From positions 124,001 through 188,000 of the forward strand of contig NZ_FNPX01000002.1 in assembly GCF_900107415.1 (NCBI RefSeq): 64,000 nucleotides of DNA, in the 5' to 3' direction. Position numbers and translations under genes: made by a program. How positions within the stretch are numbered: the stretch's first letter is position 1; every line of letters begins with the position of its first letter. Shown in pieces: positions 40,761-51,021 of the stretch. The notes under the pieces were generated by a model. That model saw only the letters and a list, made by a program, of their open reading frames with translations. It did no database searches and was not told the origin of the DNA. The stretch comes from Jannaschia faecimaris (GTDB taxonomy: Bacteria; Pseudomonadota; Alphaproteobacteria; Rhodobacterales; Rhodobacteraceae).

Positions 40761-43751
40761 TTAGGAAAGCGCGCCGTCACACCGACCGCAAACCCCGTCA
40801 TGACCAAAGTGGCCGACATCCGGCAGGATTTTCCAGCAACGCTGGCATTTCCCGCCTTCGGCCTGTGCGAAGACGACCGCGGTGCCGGGCGCGTCATCAA
40901 GTGTGAAGGCGTCCGCCGGGGCGGGTTCGCTGCTGACGGCGATGCGGCTGGTGATGCAGACATCTTCGAACGCAACGTCCTCCAAAAGGGTCACCGTATC
41001 TGCGTCGACATGAACCGTCGGGGCCGCTTCCAGCGATGCCCCGATGACCTTGTCGCGCCGTGCCGCTTCCAGCGCACCCAAAACCACGCGCCGCACCGCG
41101 CGAATACGCGACCACTTGGCCACCAGCGCGTCGTCCCGCCAGCCGGGCCGTGGGGCGGGGAAATCCATCAGGTGAACAGACGACTCCTCGCCCGGATGCA
41201 CCTCCAACCAGACTTCCTCCATCGTGAACGGCAGGATCGGGGCCAGCCACGTCGTCAGGCGCTCGTGGATCAGGCCGAGCACCGTGCGCGCAGCCCTTCG
41301 GCGCATCGTGTCGCCATCGCAGTAGAGCGCGTCCTTGCGGATATCGAAATAGAAGGCCGACAAATCCAGCGTCGCAAACTGAAAGATGGTCTGGAAAACT
41401 TCTGCGAAGTCATACCGCGCGTAGGCGTCGCGTACCTTGTCATCCAACTCCGACAAGCGGTGCAGGACCCAACGCTCCAGTTCCGGCATTTCCAGCGGAT
41501 CGACCGGCGCGTCGTCGGTCATCGACCCAAGCATGAACCGCATCGTATTGCGCAACCGGCGATAGCTGTCGGCAACACCCTTCAGGATTTCCTGACCGAT
41601 ACGGTGGTCGTTGGTATAATCGACCTGCGCCACCCAAAGGCGCAGGATGTCGGCACCGTACTGGTCCACGATCGTCTGCGGCGCGATGATGTTGCCCAGG
41701 GACTTGGACATCTTCACGCCCTTCTCGTCCAAGGTGAACCCATGCGTGACGACGGCGCGATAGGGCGCGCGCCCCATCGTGCCGCAGCCTTGCAGCATCG
41801 ACGAATGGAACCAGCCACGATGCTGGTCCGTGCCTTCCAGGTAGACATCGGCGACGCCGTCATCGGTGCCGTCTTCTCGGTCGCGCAGCACGAATGCGTG
41901 GGTGGAGCCGGAGTCGAACCAGACGTCGAGGATGTCGAACACCTGCTCCCACTCATCGGGGTTGTGATCGCTGCCCAGGAAGCGCGCCTTGGCCCCCTCC
42001 TTGTACCATGCATCGGCCCCTTCGGTCTCGAAGGCTTCGATGATGCGGGCGTTGACCGCCGGGTCGCGCAGGATGAAATCTTCGTCCGCGGCCTTGGCCC
42101 CGACCCGGGTGAAACAGGTGAGCGGCACGCCCCAGGCACGCTGTCGCGACAGAACCCAGTCGGGGCGGTTCTCGATCATGGAGAACAGGCGGTTGCGGCC
42201 CGTTTTCGGCGTCCAGGTCACCAACTCGTCGATGGAGGTCAGGGCGCGCGCGCGCACCGTATCGCCATAGGTGTCCTTGCCGTCGCCCACCGGCTTGTCG
42301 ATCGCGGCGAACCACTGGGGCCGGTTCAGCCGGATGACCGGAGCCTTGGAGCGCCAGGAATGCGCGTCGCTGATGGTGATGCGCGACCGCGCCAGCAGGG
42401 CACTGACACCGACCAGCGCGCCAATGACGGCCTTGTTGGCACCCCCCGGCTTGCCGTTCGGTTTCAGGATCTGCTCTCCGCCAAACAGCGGCAGGTCAGT
42501 GCGATAGGAGCCGTCGGCCTCGATGTTGTAGGTCATTGGGTCGCCTTCGAAGCGATCCCGATACTTGATGGCGATCTGGTAGTCGTCGTCACCATGGCTG
42601 GGGGCGGTGTGGACGAACCCTGTGCCCGCGTCATCGGTGACGTGATCGCCGGGAAGGAGGGGGACGTCGAAGTCCCATTCGCCATTGCCCTCGGCCACGC
42701 CGCGCAGGGGATGGGCGCAGGTCAGACCGGCAAGTTCGTCGGTCTGGACGGTGCGCACACGCGTCCACATCCCGGTTTCCAGACGCGCGGCGGTGAACGT
42801 CTGTTCGGCGAGGGCATCGGCGATCAGGAAGGTGTCTCCAACCGAGGTCCAGCATTCGTCCGGCGTTCCCGTGACTTTGTAAAGACCATAAGAAATGCCG
42901 GGACCAAAGCAGATCCCGCGGTTCTGCGGGATGGTCCAAGGAGTCGTCGTCCAGATGATGACTCTAGCACCAGATAACCCAGCCTCCTCCAGCGCCGCAG
43001 GACCACTCGCATGATCCGATCCCATTCGCACCTTGCTGCTTTCGCGGTTGAGCATCGGAAGAGCGGACGCATCAACCACCGGAAACTTCACCCAGATCGC
43101 ATCCACCTGACGGTCGTGATACTCCACCTCCGCCTCGGCCAGCGCGGTCTTCTCGACTGGCGACCACATCACGGGCTTGGACCCTTGGTAGACCAGCCCG
43201 TTCATCAGGAAAGTCTGAAATTCCTGCGCGATCACGGCTTCGGCGTGGAAGTTCATCGTCAGGTAGGGATCGGCCCAGTTGCCGGTGATGCCCAGACGTT
43301 TGAATTCATCGCGCTGGATATCGACCCAGCCGGCGGCGAAGTCGCGACATTCCTGGCGGAACTCGACCACGTCCACGGCATCCTTGTCGCGGCCCTTCTT
43401 GCGGTAGGCTTCCTCGATCTTCCATTCGATGGGCAGGCCATGGCAGTCCCAGCCGGGCACATAGCGCGCGTCGTGTCCCATCATCTGACGAGAGCGCACG
43501 ACCATGTCCTTGAGCGTCTTATTCAGCGCGTGACCGATATGCAGGTGCCCGTTTGCATATGGCGGTCCGTCGTGCAGCGTGAACTTGCTGCGCGAACCGT
43601 CACGGGCCTTGTCGCGCAGGCGGTCGTACACGCCCAGCCGCGCCCAGCGGTCCAGCCATTCGGGTTCGCGTTTGGGCAGGCCCGCGCGCATCGGGAAGTC
43701 AGTAACCGGCAGGTTCAGCGTGGCTTTGTAGTCGGGGGTCTCGGCGCTCAT
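40761..43751 (-). CDS. ileS: Isoleucyl-tRNA synthetase
   Basis: 996-residue class I aminoacyl-tRNA synthetase. HIGH is at 71-74 (NGHLHIGHALN), KMSKS in KGVKMSKSLGNI, and the large CP1 editing domain lies between. The C-terminal zinc finger C-x2-C...C-x2-C appears in KCQRCWKIL and GVCGRCDGAL. ATG 43751 begins MSAETPDYKATLNLP, normal for alphaproteobacterial enzymes. A divergent FAD monooxygenase remnant lies upstream. A long opposing open frame over this gene is a composition artefact. Confidence 0.97.
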   Translation of the reverse strand: MSAETPDYKATLNLPVTDFPMRAGLPKREPEWLDRWARLGVYDRLRDKARDGSRSKFTLHDGPPYANGHLHIGHALNKTLKDMVVRSRQMMGHDARYVPGWDCHGLPIEWKIEEAYRKKGRDKDAVDVVEFRQECRDFAAGWVDIQRDEFKRLGITGNWADPYLTMNFHAEAVIAQEFQTFLMNGLVYQGSKPVMWSPVEKTALAEAEVEYHDRQVDAIWVKFPVVDASALPMLNRESSKVRMGSDHASGPAALEEAGLSGARVIIWTTTPWTIPQNRGICFGPGISYGLYKVTGTPDECWTSVGDTFLIADALAEQTFTAARLETGMWTRVRTVQTDELAGLTCAHPLRGVAEGNGEWDFDVPLLPGDHVTDDAGTGFVHTAPSHGDDDYQIAIKYRDRFEGDPMTYNIEADGSYRTDLPLFGGEQILKPNGKPGGANKAVIGALVGVSALLARSRITISDAHSWRSKAPVIRLNRPQWFAAIDKPVGDGKDTYGDTVRARALTSIDELVTWTPKTGRNRLFSMIENRPDWVLSRQRAWGVPLTCFTRVGAKAADEDFILRDPAVNARIIEAFETEGADAWYKEGAKARFLGSDHNPDEWEQVFDILDVWFDSGSTHAFVLRDREDGTDDGVADVYLEGTDQHRGWFHSSMLQGCGTMGRAPYRAVVTHGFTLDEKGVKMSKSLGNIIAPQTIVDQYGADILRLWVAQVDYTNDHRIGQEILKGVADSYRRLRNTMRFMLGSMTDDAPVDPLEMPELERWVLHRLSELDDKVRDAYARYDFAEVFQTIFQFATLDLSAFYFDIRKDALYCDGDTMRRRAARTVLGLIHERLTTWLAPILPFTMEEVWLEVHPGEESSVHLMDFPAPRPGWRDDALVAKWSRIRAVRRVVLGALEAARRDKVIGASLEAAPTVHVDADTVTLLEDVAFEDVCITSRIAVSSEPAPADAFTLDDAPGTAVVFAQAEGGKCQRCWKILPDVGHFGHDGVCGRCDGALS

Positions 43752-43928
43752 CTCAGGCGTCCTTCATCTCGGAATTTCGTTCGTATCGGTGCGATTGCCT
43801 GCACCTTTTGCCCGGCCGACCCTGCGATCAGGGTGCCGGGGGAATAATTCGCGTCGATATTGACACTCGTCCCGTCATCGCGCGCGTTATAGGCACTGTC
43901 CCCAAGGAACAGCAAGGAGGCTGAGTGC

Positions 43929-45103
43929 ATGGCACGGATCGGGATCGCCGGGGCCGGAATTGGCGGCCTCACCGCCGCCACGGGATTGGCACAGGCGGGA
44001 CATGCGGTGACACGGTCTTCGACCAGTATGAGCGGGCGCTGCCCGTCGGCTCCGGCCTCGTGGTGCAGCCGGTGGGGTTGAGCGTGCTGGACGGTCTGGG
44101 CTTGGCCAACGCGGCGCGCGCCTTGGGTCAGCGGATCGTGCGCATGGCCGGGCACGAAGCGACAACGGGGCGTCAGGCCCTGGACGTCACCTACGATCCG
44201 GACGGCCAGGCTCGTGAGGGTCTGGCGATGCACCGCGCGGCCCTGCATGGTGTCCTGCTGCAAGGGGCGCAGGGGGCGGGCGTCCGTTTCGAACTGGGGG
44301 CATCGGTCACGGCGCTTGACGGCACCCGATTTCGCGTGGGCGAGACCCTCACCGATGCCTTCGACCTGCTGGTCGACGCGGCGGGCGCGGGATCGCCCCT
44401 GTCCCCCATCAAGACCCGTCCTCTGCCATTCGGCGCGATCTGGGGCACCGTCGATTGGCCCGACGCGACCGACCTGCCGCCGGACGAATTGCGCCAGTGT
44501 TACCGCGCGGCCGCCCACATGATCGGAGTGCTGCCGATCGGGCGGCCCGTTGCGGGCGGTCCGCAACAGGCGGCGATATTCTGGTCCATGCCCCGCGACA
44601 GCCACGGCGCATGGCGCGCGGCCCCGCTTGACGATTGGAAGGCCGAGGCGCAGCATCTCTGGCCCGCCATCGCGCCGTTTTTGGCGCGGATCGACGACCA
44701 CAACCAGATGACGATGGCTCGCTATTCCCACGGTACCCTGCGGCGACCCTTCGCCGATGGAATCGCGCATATCGGCGATGCCTGGCACCGGGCCAGCCCG
44801 CAATTGGGTCAGGGTGCAAACATGGCATTGCTGGACGCCTGGGCCCTGATCCGCGCGGTGGCACAGGGGCCGATCGCCGAAGCCGGCCAGCGGATGTTTA
44901 ACGCGCGGCGAATGCATGTCCGAGCCTACCAGGGGTTCAGCGCCGCATTCACGCCGATGTATCAGTCAAACAGTCGCAGCCTGCCGGCGTTGCGTGATCG
45001 CATTCTGTTCCCCGTAAGCCAGATCTGGCCCGCCACACGGGTGCTGCCCCGGTTGGTTCGGGGCGATGTTCTGCCGCCATTGGCGGCGGGGCTGGGGTAT
45101 TAA
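43929..45103 (+). pseudogene. FAD-dependent monooxygenase, frameshifted near its start
   Basis: The frame from ATG 43929 (AAGGAGG upstream) codes MARIGIAGAGIGGLTAATGL..., the FAD-binding GxGxxG fold, but hits a stop at 44079-44081. The remaining 340 residues continue in another frame from 44012 (VFDQYERALPVGSGLVVQPV ... GDAWHRASPQLGQGANMALLDA, the second FAD motif) to 45103. Deleting one AC of the ACAC at 44010-44013 restores one uninterrupted UbiH/salicylate-hydroxylase-like protein. This is a real inactivating indel, an assembly error, or less likely programmed slippage. Apart from this site the gene looks intact. Confidence 0.8.
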
Positions 45104-45153
45104 CGAAGCCTTCACACCCCCTCGGGCAAGATCGGGGCCTGAAGGAGTTTCAT

Positions 45154-45258
45154 ATGACCTTGTCCCTGATGATCGCCTTTATGGGCACCGCGTTGATCGT
45201 CCTCGTCCCGCTTTGCCTGCGCGTCCCGGCTCGCCGTCTGCCGGCCACCAAGGACTGA
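45154..45258 (+). CDS. 34-residue single-helix membrane peptide
   Basis: MTLSLMIAFMGTALIVLVPL and CLRVPARRLPATKD make a 20-residue hydrophobic helix with a positively charged C-terminus. The Shine-Dalgarno GAAGGAG is seven bases before ATG 45154, a better ribosome site than most genes here. It lies 50 bases after the FAD monooxygenase and is convergent with the DUF2339 gene. Small membrane proteins of this form often modulate larger membrane complexes, but no partner is evident. Confidence 0.6.
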   Translation: MTLSLMIAFMGTALIVLVPLCLRVPARRLPATKD

Positions 45259-45267
45259 CCGCCGCAG

Positions 45268-48093
45268 CTAGGGGTCCGTTCTCGGCGCTTCCGGGTCTGT
45301 CTCCGACGGGCCCGTTTGGTCGGGGCCACTCTTGTCAGGGGCAAAACCTTCGGGTGCGCCCGCATCCCGTTTGGGGTCGGTCGGCATTGGGTTTCCGCCA
45401 TCCGCCGCAGCCCCACCGGACCAGCGGTAAAGCCAAGCCAGACCGCCCATTGCCACCGCCAGCGCGATGAGAGCACCCACGCGCAACAACCCGTCCAGCG
45501 ACCAGACGTCGATCAGGAATACCTTCAGCATCGTCACCGCCAACACGCCTGTCCCGGCGCGACGCCACAGGTCCGACCGCTTGGCAACGCCACTGTAGAA
45601 CAGCCCGGCCCCCAAAAAGATCAGTGCGATTGTATAGGTCGTCATCTCGGGCTGGCTCACGCCCTCCCAGAACTGCATCTTCTCCGGACCCTGCCAGAAA
45701 TGGCGGATCACCAGCACGGCCCATCCGCCGACGAGCGCGAGCCCAAGGACGCCCGCGAACAAGGGCCAACCCGCAGCCGGATACCGCCGCACCTGATCCC
45801 GCCAGGCAACCAACAGAACCAGCGCCGGAACAAGGTAAGCCGGGATCAGCGTGTTGATGACCGGCCAACCGGTGATGCGATTGTCCCCCCAGTCGTTGAA
45901 GATGGGATTACCGACCGTCAGCCCTGGCAGCAGTGCGGCAAGACCAAGCCCGCCAAACAATACGGCCAGCCCGAGGCGCAGCCAGCGCATCCGTCCGCCA
46001 CGCCCCCAAACGACCAGTTGGAGCCACCCCAGGAGCAGCCAGATTGTTGCGGTAAGTCCCGAACTCATATGCGGAGTATCTACTTCCAGCGCGATCAACC
46101 CGCGCCACGTGAGAACGGTAACCAAGAACCCGAACGCCCCCAGTGCAGCCGTTTCAGCGACGACAAGCGGTTCGGCCCGCGGGACCTCCCCTTCCGCCCG
46201 ACGCAGCCAGAGCGCGGCAAGCGCGAAACCGGCCACTGCCCCAACCATCGAGATCAGCGCCGGGACGAGCGGCCCGTCTACGTGCCAGAACAGGCCGGGG
46301 ACCGCCATTAACCGCCAAAAGACAAAGGGTGCGGCAAGGGCCACGAACCATGACAACAGCGGCAGCTTGAACCGTCGGTCCAGCCACGCCGCCCCCGCAG
46401 TCATGAGCGCGACGGACGCCGTAAGCGCGGCTTCTCCGACGATTTGGCCCAAGGCATAGGCAATCAGCGTCACCGCGATCAGCGCCGCCAGAGAAGGACG
46501 CAGCCGGTCGTGGCCGTCACGCCACGCCCAGGCCGTCGCCGCGAATGTCAGCCCCGCTGCGACCACCAAAGCATGCAGCGCCCAACGGTAGGCACCCAGC
46601 ACGTCCGGCGCGCCCCAGGCGAGGTGTAAGACCAGCCCCACGGCCGGCGCAATCAGGACGGCAGCAAGTGACCAACCAAGCTTGTATGTTGCCTCCGGCT
46701 CCACCGAGCGGAGGAGCGCGAGGACCGACATCGCACCGCCCGCAAGGAGCGCCAGCGAAATTGCGGCAGTGCCTTCGGGCGCGGGCCAAAGTGTCAACAT
46801 TGCAAGGACCGCCGCCACAGGTGCCAAGGCCGCATCCTGTAAACCCCATGCGCGCTTGGCCCAGACCGATACCGCGGCAAACAGAACGACAGTCATTGCC
46901 AGCGCGGACCAGAATTCGACCTTTGCCGTTAAGACGGCCAGCCCCGACACGACCGCGACCACAACGAAGGCCATCGCCTCCTCCGGCGCAGGTCGTTCGT
47001 TGCGCAACACCGACAGTGTCATCGGTCCGGCATGATCCGGCAAAAGTCGCGAAACCGGCAACGTCATTGCCGCCAGTGCCATCGCCGTCACGGCCAGCTG
47101 ATGCCAGAGAGTCGTCTCGGCCGCGCCCAGCACGAGCAAGGTCGACGCGCCCAAGCCCGATATCAAGGCGAGCGCGCTGACCCAGCGTCCGCGCCAGCGC
47201 CGGACGGCATCGACGGACAGGCCGACCAATGTCAGCAGTAGAAAATAGCCGTGCAGCGGGCGCAGATCCGAACCGCGCGCCCCACCGACCATAAAAGGTG
47301 CCAGCGCCCCGCCCAGCAGGCCAATGGCCACCAGGAGCGGCCCGTGAAACCAGCCCAGCACGATCGCACCCAAGGCAACGACCGAAAGACCGGTCAGCGC
47401 CGGGCCCTGCCCGATCAGGTCATACAGATGCCGCGCGCCCAAGATCGCACCGAAAAGCGTGACCACGCCCGAGCCTGAAAGAATGGATGGCAGATAAGCC
47501 GTCGCCACCTCCTCGCCGTCGCCGAAACGACGCCGCAACCATTCGCCCCCTCCGATCAACGCCAGGCCGAACAAAGCGGCCGCAATCACCCGCAGGCGCG
47601 GCGGCAGGAGGCCCTGCTCTGCCCCGTACTGCACCAGAAATATTCCCGCCAGTGTCAACGCGGCAGCCGCAGCGGCGTAGAACCAGTTCACCTGCAGCCA
47701 GGCCAGCGCCCGATCGATGACGGTCGGTCCACTGCGTGTGGGCCGCGAAGGACGTTTGCCGCCCAGGTCATCGGGTTCGGGCAGACCTGAAGGCGACGGT
47801 CCGCGCGCCGCTTTCGTTGCCGATGGAGTCCCGAGGGACTTGGTGGGTGCGGCCTCCGTCTTTTCCCACGGCCCCGGTCCGGGCGCACTCGCCGTCCGCG
47901 TCGGCGTGTCGGGTGTCGCCGTCCTGAGGTTGGACACTTCGACCTTGTTCACAAGCGCTTGCAGGTCGACAATCCGGCTTTCTGCTTCCCTCAGGCGCCG
48001 GCCGTGAGCGGCAACCCAGATCAGCAGTACAATAACCGACACGGGGAGAACGATCACAACCACAATGGCCAGGATGATATAGATGTCTACCAA
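45268..48093 (-). CDS. DUF2339 family polytopic membrane protein
   Basis: About 941 residues. An N-terminal helix is followed by a short coiled coil (RRLREAESRIVDLQALVNKV), a Pro/Ser-rich linker, and then more than 20 hydrophobic segments to near the end, with a charged tail. This is the DUF2339 layout (WFYAAAAAALTLAGIFLVQYG start of the membrane domain). Function unknown. No ATG is available: TTG 48093 has GGAG eight bases upstream; TTG 48111 is the alternative. The opposing small peptide gene ends nine bases from its stop. Confidence 0.85.
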   Translation of the reverse strand: MVDIYIILAIVVVIVLPVSVIVLLIWVAAHGRRLREAESRIVDLQALVNKVEVSNLRTATPDTPTRTASAPGPGPWEKTEAAPTKSLGTPSATKAARGPSPSGLPEPDDLGGKRPSRPTRSGPTVIDRALAWLQVNWFYAAAAAALTLAGIFLVQYGAEQGLLPPRLRVIAAALFGLALIGGGEWLRRRFGDGEEVATAYLPSILSGSGVVTLFGAILGARHLYDLIGQGPALTGLSVVALGAIVLGWFHGPLLVAIGLLGGALAPFMVGGARGSDLRPLHGYFLLLTLVGLSVDAVRRWRGRWVSALALISGLGASTLLVLGAAETTLWHQLAVTAMALAAMTLPVSRLLPDHAGPMTLSVLRNERPAPEEAMAFVVVAVVSGLAVLTAKVEFWSALAMTVVLFAAVSVWAKRAWGLQDAALAPVAAVLAMLTLWPAPEGTAAISLALLAGGAMSVLALLRSVEPEATYKLGWSLAAVLIAPAVGLVLHLAWGAPDVLGAYRWALHALVVAAGLTFAATAWAWRDGHDRLRPSLAALIAVTLIAYALGQIVGEAALTASVALMTAGAAWLDRRFKLPLLSWFVALAAPFVFWRLMAVPGLFWHVDGPLVPALISMVGAVAGFALAALWLRRAEGEVPRAEPLVVAETAALGAFGFLVTVLTWRGLIALEVDTPHMSSGLTATIWLLLGWLQLVVWGRGGRMRWLRLGLAVLFGGLGLAALLPGLTVGNPIFNDWGDNRITGWPVINTLIPAYLVPALVLLVAWRDQVRRYPAAGWPLFAGVLGLALVGGWAVLVIRHFWQGPEKMQFWEGVSQPEMTTYTIALIFLGAGLFYSGVAKRSDLWRRAGTGVLAVTMLKVFLIDVWSLDGLLRVGALIALAVAMGGLAWLYRWSGGAAADGGNPMPTDPKRDAGAPEGFAPDKSGPDQTGPSETDPEAPRTDP

Positions 48094-48150
48094 GTCGGTG
48101 GCTCCGGTCAACGGCGGTGCCCGATATCTAGAACAAGCGCGTAAGCGCCG

Positions 48151-48426
48151 TCAGCGGAAATGCACGCCCGGCGGCACCGACGGCGTCAGACGTGGCGCAT
48201 CCGCCGCAGATCGCGCTCGGACCATGACGCGGCGACATCTTCTAGGACCCTGTAGATCACTCGCCGCCCTCTCCAACACATCCAGAACGCCCGGCGGCGA
48301 ACGGGGGCATTTCCTCACCATTCTACGCCCATCGTCCGGGCACAGGTCGCGGTCGCCCACTTCCCGCAAATACAGAAAGAGGTCGTCCTTACAGGCATGC
48401 GGATATCGTGCCCGGGCCTCCGCCAA
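48151..48426 (-). CDS. Doubtful small ORF after the YcjF-like gene
   Basis: The frame beginning around TTG 48426 codes ALAEARARYPHACKDDLFLY then LREVGDRDLCPDDG, which looks protein-like, whereas the Arg/Ser/Pro-rich remainder does not. The frame is open further back into the end of the preceding gene. It may be a short real protein, or a truncated remnant whose 3' end was lost. No ribosome site is clear. Confidence 0.3.
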   Translation of the reverse strand: MAEARARYPHACKDDLFLYLREVGDRDLCPDDGRRMVRKCPRSPPGVLDVLERAASDLQGPRRCRRVMVRARSAADAPRLTPSVPPGVHFR

Positions 48427-48436
48427 AGCCCCCCAG

Positions 48437-49483
48437 TCAGGTGTCTTTCTGGCCGAACAGGCCGGTCAGGGCGCGTTGCACCACCGCGGTGATGCGCGGT
48501 GGGCGTTCGTGAGTGAACGGCAGGGGTCGACAGACTTCCATTGCCGCAAGGCCGACGCGCGCCGTCAGAGCGCCATTGACGACGCCTTCCCCGAACCGCC
48601 GCGAGATCTTGGACAAAACCCCGCCGCCCGCAACCGAGTGGATAAGGTCGTCGCCCACGGCAACGGCACCGGTCGCCGCCAGATGCGTCAGCACCGTCTT
48701 GGCCAAACGCCAGCTGCCCAGGGTACCACCCCGCCCACCGTAGATCAGGGCAATGCGGCGGATCATCCGCAGGTTCGATGTCAGCGCCGCAACCACATCG
48801 GCCAGCGCCAGTGGCACGACGGCGGTCACCAGCGCGACTTGCCGCGCGGCGGCCTCCACCTCCCGCGTGGCGGCTGCGTCGAGAGGGGCAAGCAGGCTGC
48901 GTTCGGTCAGGGCCAGCATCGCGTCGGCGTCGAAGACGTCGGCCTTGCGCGCCGCCAACTCCTCCCGCCCCCACCGGGTATCGGGCCGCCCGGCATAGAA
49001 AGCGGCCAGCCGATCCGCGAACTTGCGCGCCGAGGTCAGGTCCGCGACCGCGGCCGCATCGCGGTGAAACCCGTCGATCCGTTTCAGCCGTGACAGCGCC
49101 GCAAGCTCCCGCAACACGATCACAAGGCAGATCGCGATGAAGGACGCGACCAGCGCCGTCGCGACCCAGCCCAGAACCGGGTTCGCGGCCAGCAGTCCGG
49201 TCACGAAGTTCCACATTGCGATCGACAAGGCAAACGTCAGCAACGCGCCCAAAAGGCCGAAGAACCACCCGGCCAGCCCACGCTCACGCCGCGTAGCAAG
49301 GAGCGCGACGGTCTGCATCGCGCGGCCAGAGGCGGGCGGCACGATCTCGTCATCGGGCACGGGAGGGGCACTTGCGGGATCAAGGGGCGGCGCGTCCCCA
49401 TCCGCTTTCACCGTGTCCGGCCGGGTGGGGGGTGTATCTTCGTCCAGATCGAACAGGACGGCGCGGCGGCGGGTGTCAGTCAT
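48437..49483 (-). CDS. TIGR01620/YcjF family membrane protein (DUF697)
   Basis: 348 residues. A variable acidic/Pro-rich N-terminus is followed by two membrane helices (about 90-115 and 122-145), then a helical domain with DUF697 features (RQVALVTAVVPLALADVVAA, RMIRRIALIYGGR, TGAVAVGDDLIHSVAGGG). ATG 49483 is preferred over an upstream frame extension. It follows ycjX with 66 bases between, the conserved ycjX-ycjF pair; the pair is associated with envelope stress, but the biochemical role is unknown. Confidence 0.9.
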   Translation of the reverse strand: MTDTRRRAVLFDLDEDTPPTRPDTVKADGDAPPLDPASAPPVPDDEIVPPASGRAMQTVALLATRRERGLAGWFFGLLGALLTFALSIAMWNFVTGLLAANPVLGWVATALVASFIAICLVIVLRELAALSRLKRIDGFHRDAAAVADLTSARKFADRLAAFYAGRPDTRWGREELAARKADVFDADAMLALTERSLLAPLDAAATREVEAAARQVALVTAVVPLALADVVAALTSNLRMIRRIALIYGGRGGTLGSWRLAKTVLTHLAATGAVAVGDDLIHSVAGGGVLSKISRRFGEGVVNGALTARVGLAAMEVCRPLPFTHERPPRITAVVQRALTGLFGQKDT

Positions 49484-49549
49484 CTGGGACTCTCGTGCGG
49501 CAGGTTGACCCCTGACATAGGGTGATCGCATCCGGTTTTCACCTGATCC

Positions 49550-50959
49550 TCACAACCGGTCAGCCAGAAGAAAGTCCGCCGCGCGGTCCAGCCGGATATG
49601 CGGGGGGCCTTCGCCGGGACGCAGGGTCAGAGGGGCGGGCGCGAATTCCATCAGGTCGTACTCCCCATCATGCCAATGGTCCGCGCCCTGCCGCGCGGGG
49701 GTCAAAACGTGCGACGGATCGGCGGGCATCTCTCCGGGATAGAGCGCCGCCTCCCGTCCGGCGGTGCCGTCCGCGTTCAAAAGGCGACCGCGCACCACGG
49801 GCAGCTCCTTGCCTTCGTGTGTGCGCGTTTCCTCGACCGTCGCGCGCAAAGCAGCCATCGAAAGCGCCTTGGTCTGCGCCCCGGCAAAATCCGCGCGGCT
49901 TCGGGCATCGCGAACCATCGCCTCGGTCAGCGCCGTCAGGCGGGCGTGCTGCGTGTGATGCAGGTGGTCCGCCTTGGTCGCCACGAACAGCAGCCGATCC
50001 ACCCGGCGCGCGCCCAGCAACTGCATCAGCCAGCCCAGCGCGCCGGGGCGAAACGCCGTCAGGATATCGGCCAGGGCGGCGCGCATCTCCTCCAGTGCGC
50101 GGGGGCCGCGCCGAAGCGCGCCCAGTACGTCTAAAAGGACGACTTGCCTATCCAGTCGGGCAAAATGGTCGCGAAAAAACGGTTGCACGACCTGCGCCTT
50201 GTATGCCTCGAACCGTCGCTCCATCTCCTTTCGCAGACTGCCGCGCGGGGCCTCCCCCGGAGGCAATGGCGCAAAGGTCAACGCCGGGGAGCCGTCCAGA
50301 TCACCCGGCAGCAGGAATCGCCCCGGCGTAAGGTCATAGGCCCCTGCCGCCCGCGCGGCCTGCAAGGCGACCGTATAGCTCCGCGCCAGTTTCTGTGCCG
50401 TCGGTTCTTCCAGCCGGGCCGCGCCGTCGACGCGTGCCATCGCCCCGGCGTAATCGGCGACCTCCCAAGCTTGCAAACGTGCCAGCGCGCGCGCCGACCA
50501 CTGCGCATAGGTCTTATCCATCAACCCAAGGTCCAAGAGCCATTCTCCGGGATAATCGATGATATCCAGGTGCACCGTCCGTGCCGCCCGCAACCCGGCC
50601 AACAGGCCCGCAGGACGCACCTTGAGCGACAGGCGCAACTCCGACACAGCCCGTGTCCCCGCCGGCCAGTGCGGCGTGCGGGAGGTGAGCGCGGCCAAGT
50701 GCGCCTCGTAATCGAAGCGCGGCACCGTGTCGTCAGGCTGCGGCTGCAGGAAAGCCGTCTCGATCCGGTCGCCCGCCGAAAAACCCGGCATCCGCCCACG
50801 ATCAATCAGGTTGGCGACCAGCGACGTGATGAAAACGGTCTTGCCCGCACGGCTCAGCCCGGTGACGCCCAGCCGCAGCGTCGGGTCGAACACATCAGTG
50901 ACCGAGAAGGCGACGTCCCCCACCCCGCGCGTCACCGCATCCGCAAACCGTCCGATCAT
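49550..50959 (-). CDS. ycjX: YcjX family P-loop GTPase (DUF463)
   Basis: 469-residue P-loop NTPase of the YcjX group. Walker A is G34-LSRAGK-T41 in GVTGLSRAGKTVFITS; a later FVATKADHLHH holds the guanine-specificity-like motif, and VVLLDVLGALRRG the second metal motif. ATG 50959 is set by GAAGGGA; a TTG 15 bases upstream overlaps that site. It is the first gene of a two-gene unit with the membrane protein at 48437. A palindromic repeat lies in its promoter region. Confidence 0.92.
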   Translation of the reverse strand: MIGRFADAVTRGVGDVAFSVTDVFDPTLRLGVTGLSRAGKTVFITSLVANLIDRGRMPGFSAGDRIETAFLQPQPDDTVPRFDYEAHLAALTSRTPHWPAGTRAVSELRLSLKVRPAGLLAGLRAARTVHLDIIDYPGEWLLDLGLMDKTYAQWSARALARLQAWEVADYAGAMARVDGAARLEEPTAQKLARSYTVALQAARAAGAYDLTPGRFLLPGDLDGSPALTFAPLPPGEAPRGSLRKEMERRFEAYKAQVVQPFFRDHFARLDRQVVLLDVLGALRRGPRALEEMRAALADILTAFRPGALGWLMQLLGARRVDRLLFVATKADHLHHTQHARLTALTEAMVRDARSRADFAGAQTKALSMAALRATVEETRTHEGKELPVVRGRLLNADGTAGREAALYPGEMPADPSHVLTPARQGADHWHDGEYDLMEFAPAPLTLRPGEGPPHIRLDRAADFLLADRL

Positions 50960-51021
50960 GAAAATTCCCTTCAAGTTACCCGGAATCTAGGCGCGATGCC
51001 GCGCCGCGAAAACCCACCCCC

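Noticed and set aside
40467-42977. 836-codon + strand frame opposite ileS
   Set aside because: ileS motifs are intact on the minus strand and this frame has no ribosome site or recognisable domain.
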